64,000 nt of DNA, from contig OV277867.1 of the NCBI GenBank assembly GCA_922989275.2, forward strand, positions 37,316,070 to 37,380,069. Direction: 5' to 3'. Shown here piece by piece: positions 23,450 through 34,869 of this stretch. The DNA is from Gari tellinella. Its lineage: Eukaryota; Mollusca; Bivalvia; Cardiida; Psammobiidae. A program made the position numbers and the translations under genes. A model generated the notes under the pieces. The model worked only from the letters and a program-made list of their open reading frames with translations, was not told where the DNA came from and made no database searches. Positions within the stretch are counted from its first letter, which is position 1; each line of letters starts with the position of its first letter.

Positions 23450-23606
23450 GGAATATCACCACAGTGTGTGATCCGCAGTCTTGTATCAGTTCTCGTTGGT
23501 TGTGTAATGCAGATCTCACGAGAGGCGCAGCATCGAGTGTGATCTGGATTACACAACCAACGAAAACTGATACAAGACCCCGGATCACACACTGTGGTGA
23601 TGTTCC
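23450..23606. mobile_element. Foldback palindrome at the 3' end of the LINE
   Basis: Arms of about 65 bp: GGAATATCACCACAGTGTGT on the left pairs with ACACACTGTGGTGATGTTCC on the right, and inner arms include CGTTGGTTGTGTAAT / ATTACACAACCAACG. The loop is CTCACGAGAGGCGCAGCATC. It begins directly where LINE coding similarity stops. Confidence 0.75.
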
Positions 23607-24549
23607 TTTTATTATGTACCTAAACTGTTTGGGACTAGATCTAGATCTATATGTTGTTCAACCGAATAATTCAATATACGCATACATGTAGGTCCCTATA
23701 TGTTAAAAATCCTGAGTTCTATGCAAAACTGTTTATGGAAGTCATGTGACCACCAATAAATTACTTTGTTCTCGATAGAATCCGTTATTTGAGAAGTGGC
23801 GTTTTGCAAATAACGGTCATTTAAGTGTTTCAGAGCATGAGTTGAACTGTTTATAGCTTGATCCATTAGAAGAAAACATTAGTAAAAGTGGGTGCTGTGG
23901 GTTATTTACGCTAAAATGGAAATTAACTATTCAAAGTTGACCAATTCTTAGTTTCGACTTCTTTTAAAAATAGCATCGGACCTGGAATTCTGAAACGTCA
24001 CACGCAACGCTTCTTAATATTGATAGATCGTGTACGACTTGTGTTGCATAAAAGCAGTGACGTCATCATTGTGTAGCATATATGCCATCTGATACGGACC
24101 ATCTGATACGGAAAAAGATTGCTGGGCCTGTATTCGCTTGTTTTTAGAATAGGTATATAATAAATAAGTATATCACAAATTTGATTTTTATCTCAAAACG
24201 GTCTGATTGCGGATAATTGAGTATCATGGATACCGACCTATCTACAATCAAACGGTTTGGAGACGCCTGGCCATGCGAAGTGAGACCTACTTAAACTGTA
24301 TAGTTTACTGTATATGTGTAGATAGAGTTACTTACTAAGCGAAGTGTATACTCCGATCAAAACAGCAACTGTAAAAATTCCTTGTTTCAACATATATTTA
24401 TAAACACAACAATCCGTGGCCTGTATAGCCTGTACGTGTGTACATACATGTACACACATACGTTTTCAATGAATACCACGTGACTTTTTTTACATCCGCA
24501 CGGCTAAAGCGAGCAACATTGGCTGTTTTGATTGGATAACACTCGTACG

Positions 24550-24576
24550 TTCATTCATTCATTCATTCATTCATTT
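24550..24576. repeat. TTCA microsatellite
   Basis: About seven tandem copies of TTCA. Confidence 0.8.
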
Positions 24577-24829
24577 ATCATGTATATAGCGTCTGACAAC
24601 GGGTACGAGTCAAAAGACTAATCTTAAAAATTCTGAATAAGTAGATGTGACATGATTAAAAGCAAATAGTGCTGATCGGATCCAAAAGTCTGCGATTGCT
24701 ATAATTCTGGATAGCAATAGCTGATTTTTTAATACAGGTACACGAAAATGGCTTACAAATCAATATATTTAAGACACTTCTGCAAACCACACATAACCGT
24801 TCACGACTATAGCTCTTCTGTAAATTCAT

Positions 24830-24915
24830 GTTTTGCTTGTTATATTTGATCTTGCTCTAAGCATGCTGATGTATGTTTTATGCAATAAATGATTGAATTG
24901 TATTGAATTGAATTA
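24830..24915 (+). repeat. Probable LINE 3' tail with ATTGAATTG repeats
   Basis: The string GCAATAAATGATTGAATTG followed by TATTGAATTGAATT looks like a non-LTR retrotransposon 3' end terminating in a short tandem repeat instead of poly-A. It lies 1.4 kb downstream of the LINE ORF2 relic on the same strand and could be its tail or a separate 5'-truncated copy. Confidence 0.45.
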
Positions 24916-25301
24916 TGCCTGGTCTTGCACTATTGATCTATCGTCAAGAATAGCTTAAGGAAACATTCTTAGCTGTTTTTGAAAACATAGAACAGATCAC
25001 AGATTTAAAATAAAACGTCTTTAACGGTACCATATCCATAAAGGTCTTATACGTAGAGCAATCGGTCATTCTCATTGACATACGATATGCGTAAAACCAG
25101 GCATGGTTGGTTGCAACCCGTCAGTTGACGAGAAAATGTAAATCTGAGTAAGGGGAGATCCTTTGAAAGCACAGAAAACAAAGCAAATACTGAAAATTGC
25201 AGACTCGGTTTAATTGAGTCTGTTCATGAGCAATACTATACCTAAACGCTATCAATATACCTTGTACATGTATATGTAGATTCGATAATTGATGATCGGT
25301 A

Positions 25302-25745
25302 TTAACCCCTTCACTGCCGTGACGTCATCAATTTTTAAATAATTGGTTTGTCTGTACTCATTGGAAGCGCATTGATATAAGTCGCAATTATGTAATTGTT
25401 GGAGAGTATAATACGTTAATGGTCGTTAATGGTCGTTAAAGAAGGGGTGTGTTAGCTACAAACTTTAGTTGAATAACGTAATCATAATAAAACGAATACC
25501 ATAACATTTTCATCAAACGAACGCGACACAAAATATATATAAGCATTGCCATGACAAAAACAGCCTTTTGCATTGCAACATTGTACAGCCGAAGTACCGT
25601 TGTCATCACAGGCTCTGTATCTGAGCTTACTCTACATACTAAATACCATAAATAAAACAATTACGTAAATTGCTTTAGAAGCATATGTCTGTCAAACAGT
25701 GTAGATCAACACTGATCGACACTGTTTGACACGCAATAAGGCATG
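25302..25745. mobile_element. D/E-type MITE fragment with an HP-1-like hairpin
   Basis: TTAACCCCTTCACTGCCGTG at 25302 is a typical family D left end. At 25691-25733 there is a short hairpin, GTCAAACAGTGTAGATCA / CGACACTGTTTGAC, resembling the outer stem of the E-type HP-1 without its GC-rich inner stem. I cannot see a matching right end. Confidence 0.4.
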
Positions 25746-26244
25746 TTTTCTCATGGCACGGCTCATTTATGTTAATTTTATAAGGATGTACTGTAGTTGA
25801 ATTCTACTTTCGGTTGGGTCTTGATTGCGTTTGATGACGTAAATAACACTTGGCGACAAACTTTCAGCTGCGTGTAACGAATTGTCTACTTTTATTGACG
25901 CTTTTCATTTTAAACATTAACCAGTTCATTATACAAATGGCATTATAAACAGAAATAAATTGTTTTCATTGCATGAAATATTTTATCGGTAATTTGGATT
26001 TTTGACGCTAAATGCCCTCTACTAATGAACGATTTTCATACTTACAGGGTCCAGACTCTTTTCATGAATGATTATAATTGTATTGCTTATAAATAAACTG
26101 CAGTTATAACGTTCTTCCTTTATTTAAGTTACAAGCGAAATGAAATTAAGAAATAAAGGTGAAAAGCAGTTGTTCATGAATAGATGGCATATTGTCAGTG
26201 AGTGAGTTAATGCAGCTTGACCCTTTTGGCGTCCAAATAATTGT
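25746..26244. other. Non-coding stretch without recognised feature
   Basis: AT-rich sequence. CATGGCACGGCTCATTTATG at 25752 recurs in inverted form near 52.2 kb, so it is probably repeat-derived. Confidence 0.4.
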
Positions 26245-26249
26245 GAGAT

Positions 26250-26420
26250 ATTTACCCTTTCAACTCAAATTGTCGTCTGCTTCAATATTGTTGTCTGCAA
26301 GAACTCTTAAAAGTTAGATTTAAGGAAGTAAAACTTAAATATATCAATACAAGTGTCACATAGTTTGGATCGTGATCAGACGTCGCGTAACTCGACACCT
26401 GATCTAGATCCATAATGTTT
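26250..26420 (+). mobile_element. MITE family D copy (right end unclear)
   Basis: Left end TTTACCCTTTCAACTCAAAT, then TTGTCGTCTGCTTCAATATT and a decayed HP-1 (about 26355-26422; GTTTGGATCGTGATCAGACG). The right terminal repeat is not obvious. Confidence 0.55.
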
Positions 26421-26603
26421 GCAAAGTCGACTGTACACGATGGTGTAAGAGCTCAAAGCACTAATCAATATGCATTGCTCGGGCTGATAACTTTATTTAT
26501 TTTGGTGTAGTTTAAAAATTTAAGCTAATTAACATTGGAATAAAAATCCAGTGAACTCTCTATTTTGTATCTTAAGCTTTCAACTCTTTTAAAACTGTTT
26601 GTT

Positions 26604-26766
26604 GAACCCTTGACTGTCAATGAAGCCAAAATGTAACCAGATGCCGCGTAAACTGTTAACACTCGTCTCGAAAGTTCATAAGTCATACTGCATCAGATCT
26701 AACTTTGAAACGATATTTAGAGAATACTATTGAAGCAAACGACACTATCAGTGCGAATGGGTAAAC
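26604..26766 (-). mobile_element. MITE family D copy, hairpin mostly lost
   Basis: Left end GAACCCTTGACTGTCAATG, right end GTGCGAATGGGTAAAC. AACCAGATGCCGCGTAAACTG is a collapsed HP-1. The family phrase AACTTTGAAACGATA and the GAAGCAAACGACACTA motif are present. Confidence 0.55.
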
Positions 26767-26775
26767 ACTAGGTAG

Positions 26776-27714
26776 GTCAACGAATACCCGAATATCCGAA
26801 TATTCGAATAGTTCACCGAATATTCGGATAGAAGATCACTATTTGGATCGAGTTTTTTAAAAACATAAAAATTTAAAGAACAAAATTGTTTCGATACTGT
26901 TCCGCGTTCATTAATCATTGCCAGTTAAATCGATGTTTTCGCACTCCCGTTAGCGTTTGAGTTTGTTTTTACAACAAGTGTCAATGGTAAGATAATTGCG
27001 TGACACCTATAGCACATGTGATTGTCATCATTAACGGGTTGCTTACCCGTCCAGGCTTAAGAAAACAATACGCGATTAAAGTAATTATATAGTTTGGTAA
27101 CTGTTCAACAGAAGATATACATTTCAAAGAAGAAAGAAACGATGAGCGCAGATAACTTTTCAGCGCTGTATCTATTCATTTTAAAAATACAAATGGATCA
27201 CAAATTTGGTTCAGGAACGGTTAAGTGAATACATTAACTTAATAAGTGATAACAAAGTCGTACATTTCTTTATGTTTAATAATCATTCAAAATCTCTGGA
27301 ATCTTGATAAACTGATCCATTCCTGTTATGTGAATTGCTGAAAAAGACAAAGAGTGAATTTTACAAAAAGGCTCAGATCATGGAACCGTGACGCTTACTC
27401 GCAGGTAAACATGTACTCTGTAACTCGAAAAAAAAAATGGTTTCATTGCAAAAATCAACGCCAAATAGATCATATCCAGGCATCTTCTTGGTTGGAACTA
27501 AATCAAAATTTAAATCGATTCAAGTCTGCTTTGACTGAATGCTTACACTATTATGCCGCGAGAGAAGCTTTACGGAATATCATCTAAATCACCTCTATAC
27601 CATTCAAGCAACTTACAAACATACGATGATTTGTATGGATTTCAAAACCGAGTATCCGAATACTATTCGGATATAACTTTCGAATATTCGGATAGCGTTT
27701 TGGTATTCGTTGAC
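26776..27714. mobile_element. Element with CGAATA-rich ends, ~0.94 kb, possibly hAT-like
   Basis: GTCAACGAATACC at the left end and GGTATTCGTTGAC at the right end are perfect complements. They are followed inward by many CGAATA / TATTCG units. The interior has two short frames (27354-27587 and 27553-27750) without recognisable transposase motifs. hAT is suggested only by remembered TIR style; a clear 8 bp target duplication is not visible. Confidence 0.5.
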
Positions 27715-28147
27715 ATCCGTAGTAAACACCTTACAATTTCATGGAACTAACCGGTGGTCTTTCATTAAATGATCATGTCACACTGTCTAGGTTGTTTGTT
27801 TTTACAGAACGTTGTTATTGGGGTGTAAAGTACCTTTCTTATTTTGATTAAAATTTAATTGCGTTAATAACACCAGCCCTACGTTCATTAACAAAAGCGC
27901 TTCGTGTGGTTCGCCACGGCCTGCTTAACGCAGGGCAGGCAACGCACGTTTTGCTGTGTGAAACTTCTATTGAATCTGTACTTGTGCAATGCTAACCAGC
28001 TAATAGTACATATGAACAAATAAAGCAATCACCGATTATCTTAGTGAAGTACGTTCTTTCTTGGGGTTTGCTATTGCCGACAGTAACTGTGCGAGACGGA
28101 TTTAGCCAAATGATGATTTGAATGAAGGTGATTCACTACTGATAAGT

Positions 28148-28250
28148 ATAGGTTAGACCATGGTTGCGGGTGAAAAAACGATATAGTTCAAGGGGGCGTA
28201 GCCCCCGAGAACTATGTCGTTTATTCGCGCGCGACCATGGTCTAACCTAT
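28148..28250. mobile_element. Foldback palindrome (ATAGGTTAGACCATGG)
   Basis: Arms ATAGGTTAGACCATGGT and ACCATGGTCTAACCTAT are perfect. The inner arm continues imperfectly to a GGGGGC/GCCCCC apex at about 28191-28206. It is 103 bp long with no coding potential. Confidence 0.75.
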
Positions 28251-29066
28251 TTAGCACTGGCTTGGGCTCGACGAAACCAAGAAGACCCTTCGTTTCTGCT
28301 TTTTGTTTAAGAAGAAAAAGCCATTTTATTTGTAATATTTTTCCGAAATTGAAAAGTTATTTCAGTGTGTAGTTTGAGATATTAAGCATGCGTGAACGCC
28401 AACACAAATAACGCTTATTGAAGCTCTATATGTAAGCACAATTCATTATTAATTGCCTTTAAAGTTTAGGCATCACTGTACAACATATGACGTAATCAAG
28501 CGAGTTTACTTCATGCGTAAGTTTTATGTTAAATGATATTTAGAATAAAAAGCGAACAACAATTGTTCAAAAATAGAATACGTCATGACTGTTAAGCGGT
28601 TAAAGTAGCTCAAGAGTATCAATTGAAATGTATTGCTCCGGCTGTTACAGCCATGACATCTTTGTTATTTAGATTTGTTATGATGTAGTTTAAAGAGGTT
28701 GAGGCTATTGAACCTTGGCTTAAAGGCAGTATGTAAGCCAGACTAGCGCATTTTTTAAACCTGAATATTCTGGCAGATACGTAATCTAAACATATAAAAA
28801 GAAGTAATCCGCGATGATTATGGAGGCAATAAATCTGACAAACACATGAATTTGATGGAAAAAGGTCGACTTTTAAATCGGTTTGTTGACATCCGATCAA
28901 CGACGGAGATTGTCCGAGTTCGTTCGGCTTGCGCCCAGTAAAGATGTTTTCTTATGACCTGTCGGAGTTTTTTTTTAGATTGGAACATTCTAAAACTTTA
29001 AAAGGGATGAGTATTCCCTACATCCAGCAAGAAACATTGATAGCTGTGTTTATTGTGCGCAGTATT
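28251..29066. other. Non-coding stretch without recognised feature
   Basis: No element ends or gene recognised; a 93-codon minus frame at 28619-28900 lacks family motifs. Confidence 0.45.
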
Positions 29067-29294
29067 CAGTAGAGAATAAATTTTCTTTCCCGTTTAAACG
29101 CAAACGCAATGCACGTAACTGTGGAAATTTACTTTTAGAAGTTTTAACTATTATTTTTTAATATGAGTAGCAAATAGGTTGGAGCCTGATCAAACGCCGG
29201 GGTACCCGGCGTCTGACCTGGCTCCAACATGTTTGCAATGGAAATAATAGTTTTGTATACAAATGAGTTTATTGGGAGAGAATAAAATATCAGT
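29067..29294 (+). mobile_element. MITE family B copy, slightly degraded ends
   Basis: Left end CAGTAGAGAATAAATTTTC, then CCCGTTTAAACGCAAACGC. HP-1 lies at about 29170-29236 with apex GCCGGGGTACCCGGC. The right side is TTTATTGGGAGAGAATAAAA. Orientation as the copy at 4.4 kb. Confidence 0.75.
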
Positions 29295-29385
29295 AAAGTT
29301 AGCGCAGCAGTCTCGTGCTGCACGGGAACCATACTTATCTCAAGTAGGAAAGTGTACGACGATGTAGTAGATGTTACCTTGCTTA

Positions 29386-29631
29386 CAGTGGAGAACATTT
29401 TATTCTTTCCCAATAAACGCGTTAACGCTAAAACAATGAGTTCAATTGCAAACAGTTTGGAGCAGATCACACGCCGGGTAACCCGGCGTCTGATCACGCA
29501 CCAAACTGTTTGCCACTCATACAAACATGAATGGTCAGAATTGTCTAAAGGTTGTCTATTTATGCGTATTATTGCGATGCGGTTGCGTTTCGTTTGCGTT
29601 TAAACGGGACAGAATAACGTTTTCTCCACCG
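29386..29631 (-). mobile_element. MITE family B copy in opposite orientation
   Basis: Left end CAGTGGAGAACATTTTATTC and right end GAATAACGTTTTCTCCACCG, with TA at 29384-29385. HP-1 lies at about 29449-29513 with apex GCCGGGTAACCCGGC. It lies 91 bp from the previous B copy, head to head. Confidence 0.8.
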
Positions 29632-30228
29632 TTACCTTAATGGTTATGAACTATTCTGCTCGTGACTCTTATTCGACCTTGCGGAAACTCTCGGAAGCCG
29701 ACACGAAGATTTGTTATGTAAACAAAAAGCTTATTTTTCCAACCATCTCGATAAGAAATCGGCACATTATGTATGGTTCTTAAAGAAAGGGGGGCATGTT
29801 TCAGGCACCTGACAACGGATTTCGCTTAGGTTTAATACATAGAAAATGTTCTTATATAAGAAATTGCGCGATTTAAACATAAATTTTGGTGACATTCTGG
29901 CTTTAATAGTCCAAAGTGTTTTTGTTACATCATGTTTTACTTTTGATCTTTTACATGTACCTTGTTAACCCCATTATCTTTTAGATACGACTTTTATTGC
30001 GCATTGTTTCTTTCCTCCTCAGAAGAATACAGTTGTACTCTATACAGTCAGGAAAATGTTTCATAGAAATATGTTCTATACTTCATTCTGCTTTACTTCA
30101 ATGTTTTACATAAACTATCTTCAATAATAGAAACAGATTATAAAGTAACGGGTTAAACATTGCGTGATATCCCCACACTATCTAATGAGGCTATATTCGC
30201 TTTTCAAAGCTTAGACAGGAATTGTTAT
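29632..30228. other. Non-coding, with a relic of a family C right end
   Basis: At about 30080-30156 CATTCTGCTTTACTTCAATG, CTTCAATAATAGAAAC and ACGGGTTAA match the right part of family C with TTAA at 30153-30156. The left half is gone. Nothing else recognised. Confidence 0.45.
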
Positions 30229-30394
30229 GAGGTTATTTAACAGTGTTGAGTACAACACTGAATTCTATTGGACGAGTACACAGCAGTCGTAACCATATTT
30301 GGACGAGGCGATAGCCGAGTCCAATATGGATTATGACTGCTGTGTTCGAGTCCACTTGAATTCAGTATTGTACTTTACACTGTTAAATTACCTC
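30229..30394. mobile_element. Foldback palindrome (GAGGTTATTTAACAGTGT)
   Basis: Arms of about 75 bp pair with few mismatches, from GAGGTTATTTAACAGTG on the left to CACTGTTAAATTACCTC on the right. The apex GACGAGGCGATAGCCGAGTC resembles the apex design of the 13.2 kb foldback (GAGTGACGAAGCCACGAGTG). No coding capacity. Confidence 0.75.
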
Positions 30395-30473
30395 TTTATT
30401 TCACACCATAAAATAATAAAATGACAAAAGAAACCACGTGCATTTTGACTTCGTATTTTCCAAAAACAAAATA

Positions 30474-30650
30474 CAGTGTTCCCTCCCTACACCGGCCCTT
30501 GACGCAGTTCCCTAAACAGGACAATACTGTTTATGTCTAACTCTTTTCATGGCTGCAGTACCATCTGCTTAAATTTGTCGACCGCCGTTTTTCGGAAAGT
30601 TACATGTAAGTTGACGTTTTGATAGAATAATAAAGTTACGAGGGACAATA
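30474..30650 (+). mobile_element. MITE family A copy, truncated at the hairpin
   Basis: Starts CAGTGTTCCCTCCCTACACC after TA (30472-30473) and keeps the left-half landmarks. It ends at GAGGGACAATATTAG, exactly where HP-1 should begin. The right half is missing. Confidence 0.7.
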
Positions 30651-30653
30651 TTA

Positions 30654-30745
30654 GTTATGCCGTGCTTAGTATGCCTAATATGTAATATACAGTGCCATTA
30701 AAAATTAATATGAGACGAGGCGGAGCACACTTAGCACGGCATAAC
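30654..30745. mobile_element. Small inverted-repeat element at the A-copy breakpoint
   Basis: GTTATGCCGTGCTTAG at 30654 and TTAGCACGGCATAAC ending at 30745 form terminal inverted repeats around about 60 bp. It sits exactly at the break of the family A copy. Confidence 0.6.
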
Positions 30746-30749
30746 GAAT

Positions 30750-32794
30750 TTATCTTACCGACTAGCTTTGCTTTGAAGCATTTAAGTTTAATCTTTACTT
30801 TATATAACTTATATGAATTATCCCCACTTTCCGCTCCAAAGGCATTCGCCGTTTTTCTAGTTTGCAATGAAACATAAAAAACAGTGTATATCTCTTACCA
30901 ATACATTATCACTACAATCTTACCGAGGCGACTACTTTTAAATTTAAGCATTTACACGCATGGATTTGAGTGGACGTAACTCTCTTAGAAACAGCTCCAA
31001 AATGCTATTCTTACACCAGTAGATCTATTTCAAATCTATAATCGTCTACACGTATCATCTTGCATAATTTTCTGTTCTAGATCTAATTTTTAATCATTTA
31101 CTTCATCAAGATACTCTTTTTAAACACGTTAAAGGTGTTTACACATACCTTAAGGCAATTAAATTTAATGTCCTGTCTGTCTATTCACTATGTAATACCA
31201 ATTTACATTTAGAAGATATGTCATTCCTCTCCGTATAACGACATTTTAATTGACATATACGAATCAGTCATTAAATATTTGTAAGACATACCCGGTGCCT
31301 ATATATTGTGCTTATTTTAAATCGATTCGATATTTGTTATTTTCGCCATTTTTTGAATACATGCATTCAAGATATTTTCTTTGCGATTCCTCAATTTGTT
31401 AATCAAGTTTCAACTGAGTTAGACATGCTTTATGCGGAAGTACGTGGTAAATGTTTAAAAGTGTCATACTTACTAATCAGTGAAATATTGCATTCGTGTT
31501 TTCAACAGACACTTGCAATACCACTTTTTTGAATTACAGAGTCTCTATGCTATATCGACTACCTAAAGTGACTTATGTTGACCGTTGTACTATTAATAGA
31601 ACTTAACTCTAGATGGATCATATCAACAATATATTTAAAGGTTCCATTGGGCTCAATATCTTATCGTTCTGTAGCTGAAGTGGACAGTTACCAAAAATAT
31701 TGAAACCAACATTTTAGGCACTACTGAGTTATATCAAGTAATTTATACGAGCCGTACCATTAACAAGCGATATTATGCCATTAATTAGTTCCTATGACGC
31801 GGAGTACGGTCAACGTTTCCACTCACTAGGACTCGCGATATGGTACTGAAAACCTTTTTCCAACTTTTAAATATTTAAACAAACACTAAGGATAAGATTT
31901 CCGATGGCTTTTATCCCCACTATTTTAGAATGCTATAATTGATGTAGTCATGGCGTTTCTGGTAAATTTGTTTGTTCAAGCATCAGATGGTGCATGTATC
32001 ATGATGTAACCACTAACAATTGATACACTCATGGACTACATACAAGAGTCATTATTTCATTATATCAATATTTTTTCTTTTGTTGTGTGAGTCTTAATGA
32101 TGAGGATATTACTCTATACAATACGGAAACATCTGCATTAAATAACAACGTTTGTGTAATGTGTGTTGTCCCTTGAAAGCAAACTCACTTCCTTACACTA
32201 AACTTTATTCACATTTGCAATACAATAACTTATCTACTTGAATGTCCACAGCTTTGCGCAACTAACCGCATGACATTATGTTTCATTTGCCGCTATGTAA
32301 GTTCGTTTATATGTGTCTGAGTACAACCAAATATCAACACGATACTAGGGGAAACCGGCCATGATGGCCGTACATGTAACTTTTGAGATAGACATACCTT
32401 AACAAACATTTGCGACACTGATAAATCCTTTAAGGGGCATTTTGATCATGGTCTACTCTGTATGTCATCTAGTTTGCAAATATTGGATACATTACTGTGT
32501 GATGCAAGCAACAACGACGTAGTTTCCATTTAACAGCAGTTTTACAGGGTGACGGTGTTTTAACGATCTTTCCGGTACTGAATGAATAAAAAGTCTGAGC
32601 ACATGCGCTAAAGTGTCACAAATACACAAAATGAACCTAAATCTTTCCAATGGTTACATAAGAATGCTAATCGGCAAATATAAATGTAGTGTAATGAACA
32701 TTTCAGTTTTCTTAAAGAAAACTAAGGACTTTATAGAATCGTCACACATGTGTTTTCAGTGTGTTACAGCTCCCTACATCGGCTGTTAATGTAA
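30750..32794. other. Non-coding stretch without recognised feature
   Basis: About 2 kb of AT-rich sequence with chance frames only (for example 31308-31532). No repeat ends seen. Confidence 0.5.
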
Positions 32795-34529
32795 TTAACC
32801 CTCACCCGGACCTTGTAAAAACTTCCGTTATGAGACTTCTGGGGTCCGTTGGACCTCGTTGTGTATTTATTTTATTTTTCTAAGTCAAGATAGGCATTTG
32901 TGATATAATTGGTGTGTTTATGCTATATGGTAGTGATAAAACCGAAACGTTGCTTTCATTGTTACCATGGCAACTAGTGACCAAAGTAATCCAAAAAACT
33001 GAGTTTATTTGCTGTAAAATCGAATTTTATCTCATAACTTGTGCAGAAAATGTACAGATGGGGAGATGAGGACACATTTATCACTATATATACCTCTTGT
33101 TACGTTAATTGTGTATCTTTTACATAACTATGTAAATATTTGGAAGAAAATTACAAAAATATGGTTGGGGTCCAGTGGACTCTAAATAATATTTATGCAT
33201 ATTAACATTGGTTAATATACAACTTTTTACCACGACTGATTTACAAACTTTATTAGTGGAACATATGAAACCATAACAGCTTCCCAGCTGATCAATATAG
33301 TCAATTGGTTAAGCTTTGTTACTGCTTCCAATTATTTCATTGCAATAGTTGTCCAACTTATTTGACCTGTCACCGTGCATGTCCTAGCTCCGTACAGGAT
33401 TCATGACGCTGACACTGGGACAGTGGCATGTCAAATATATGTGATACAACTAAGTATGGTAAACACATGTAATGAAAGTAACACACACATAACTTCAAAT
33501 GGTGAAGATATAAGAGTTTTGAATAGCATTTGCTTAACACAATGTCTTGAGTACTTCTCATAAATATGTCTGCTTCACATCATCACATGTCTGATGAGCG
33601 TCATGATAGTGTCCTAGACGCAGTTACAGGTGTAATCACGGTCTGTTTTGGTCTACACTAGATATTTGTATCACTGTAATGGACTATGATTTGAGGTTTC
33701 CTGCGATCATCATCTATTCCATTAATTTTGATTCATGGATTAAATAACAAGAAAGTGTATCAAACATTAGGTTAAGCCACTGCTGAACCGGCGTTTGCCA
33801 AACATCCTAATTGGAACATGTTTGTCTGTTTTATGTCTTTCTACACCTGTAGCTATATAGTTGAATCTGATATACTGAAAAATGTCAATGAAGCATTGAA
33901 ATAGACGCCTTAAATACCGACCGACCAGACCGCATTGGCCAACGTTCAATAGGGTCAAGGGCAAAGGTCAAGGTCACCAATCTTGGCCCGTGACTGCTAT
34001 GGAAACTTCCAAAAGGACCAGAACCAAAATAATACAGAACACTTATTTGAATCTTGACATTATTTGCATAATTTAAGGTCAGATAGAATTGTATTCGTTT
34101 CAAACAGTGCAAATCCCTTGGACTCGCGGTTTGTACTCCGGGGTTATAATATCCAAGGGAAATAACTCAATCACAAGACCGTGAAAGATATGTTTTGATA
34201 TGTGCAATTGTGGAACAGTATTGTCGGTGATATTTAGTATTCAATAAATGCCATTATTGTAGTTGTTAACAACAAGGCACGGTTTTAAAATGGATTGACA
34301 TACATTTTACTAACCTTTAGAATTCTGGGGTCCGGTTGGACCCCAGACGTTTTTTGAAAATAAAATATACGCGAATTGACCTAATTAGTACGTATTTCAC
34401 ACAAGTGTCAAAAACAGTCAAAGGAACAATGTCTAAAACGTCATAAGCGTCATTAGGCTGAATACTTGTTTCTAGCAAAAGTAAAGCCGCTTGGGTCCTA
34501 TGGACCCCAAAGGTCAGGATGAGGTTTAA
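32795..34529. mobile_element. TTAA-flanked 1.7 kb element with GGGTCC palindromes
   Basis: Left end TTAACCCTCACCCGGACCTT and right end AAGGTCAGGATGAGGTTTAA form inverted repeats with TTAA outside. Four GGGTCC(N)GGACC-type motifs occur: near 32841, 33170, 34322 (CTGGGGTCCGGTTGGACCCC) and 34494 (GGGTCCTATGGACCCC). The outer two lie just inside each end. TTAA ends fit a piggyBac-like element, but no transposase frame is present, only short frames. Confidence 0.65.
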
Positions 34530-34693
34530 TAGATAACCCAAGCAACACATCTGATAAACTATTGTCATAGATAACAGAAACCTGAGTCTGATAACATATA
34601 ATAACGAAGCCAAACAACAAAAACCGTATCGTTAAAATGGAACCGAAAGAATAGACCTGAACAATTGTTATCGAATTTTATAAATGTTGAATA

Positions 34694-34869
34694 TAGTGTT
34701 CCCTCTCAACAATAACACCTACTTGGTAACAAAGAGTTTTGGTGTTGTTCGGATTGGTGTGGTAATATAGAAGGGATGTGAACATAATTGCATCGATTTT
34801 TCAATTGTTGCAAGCATTGTTGTAAGAAAGATTTTGTGTAAAGAGGGCCGGTGTAGGGAGGAAGCACTG
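34694..34869. mobile_element. Family A-type element lacking HP-1
   Basis: Starts TAGTGTTCCCTCTCAACAAT after TA, and ends GGCCGGTGTAGGGAGGAAGC before ACTG. The ends match family A, but the 176 bp interior has neither the hairpin nor the GTCGTCTGCTG motif, so it is a different internal sequence between A-type ends. Confidence 0.6.

Larger units (their letters stand above)
23607..25301. other. Mostly non-coding; LINE tail and small repeats
   Basis: Contains a short palindrome around TGTACATACATGTACA near 24440, a TTCA microsatellite (24550-24576) and a LINE-like 3' tail near 24830-24915. Otherwise nothing recognised. Confidence 0.5.

Noticed and set aside
23464..23691. Open frame crossing the foldback at the LINE 3' end
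   Set aside because: It reads through both arms of a palindrome; no protein family.
29144..29524. 126-codon minus-strand frame
   Set aside because: It runs through two MITE-B copies and their hairpins, so it is repeat-derived.
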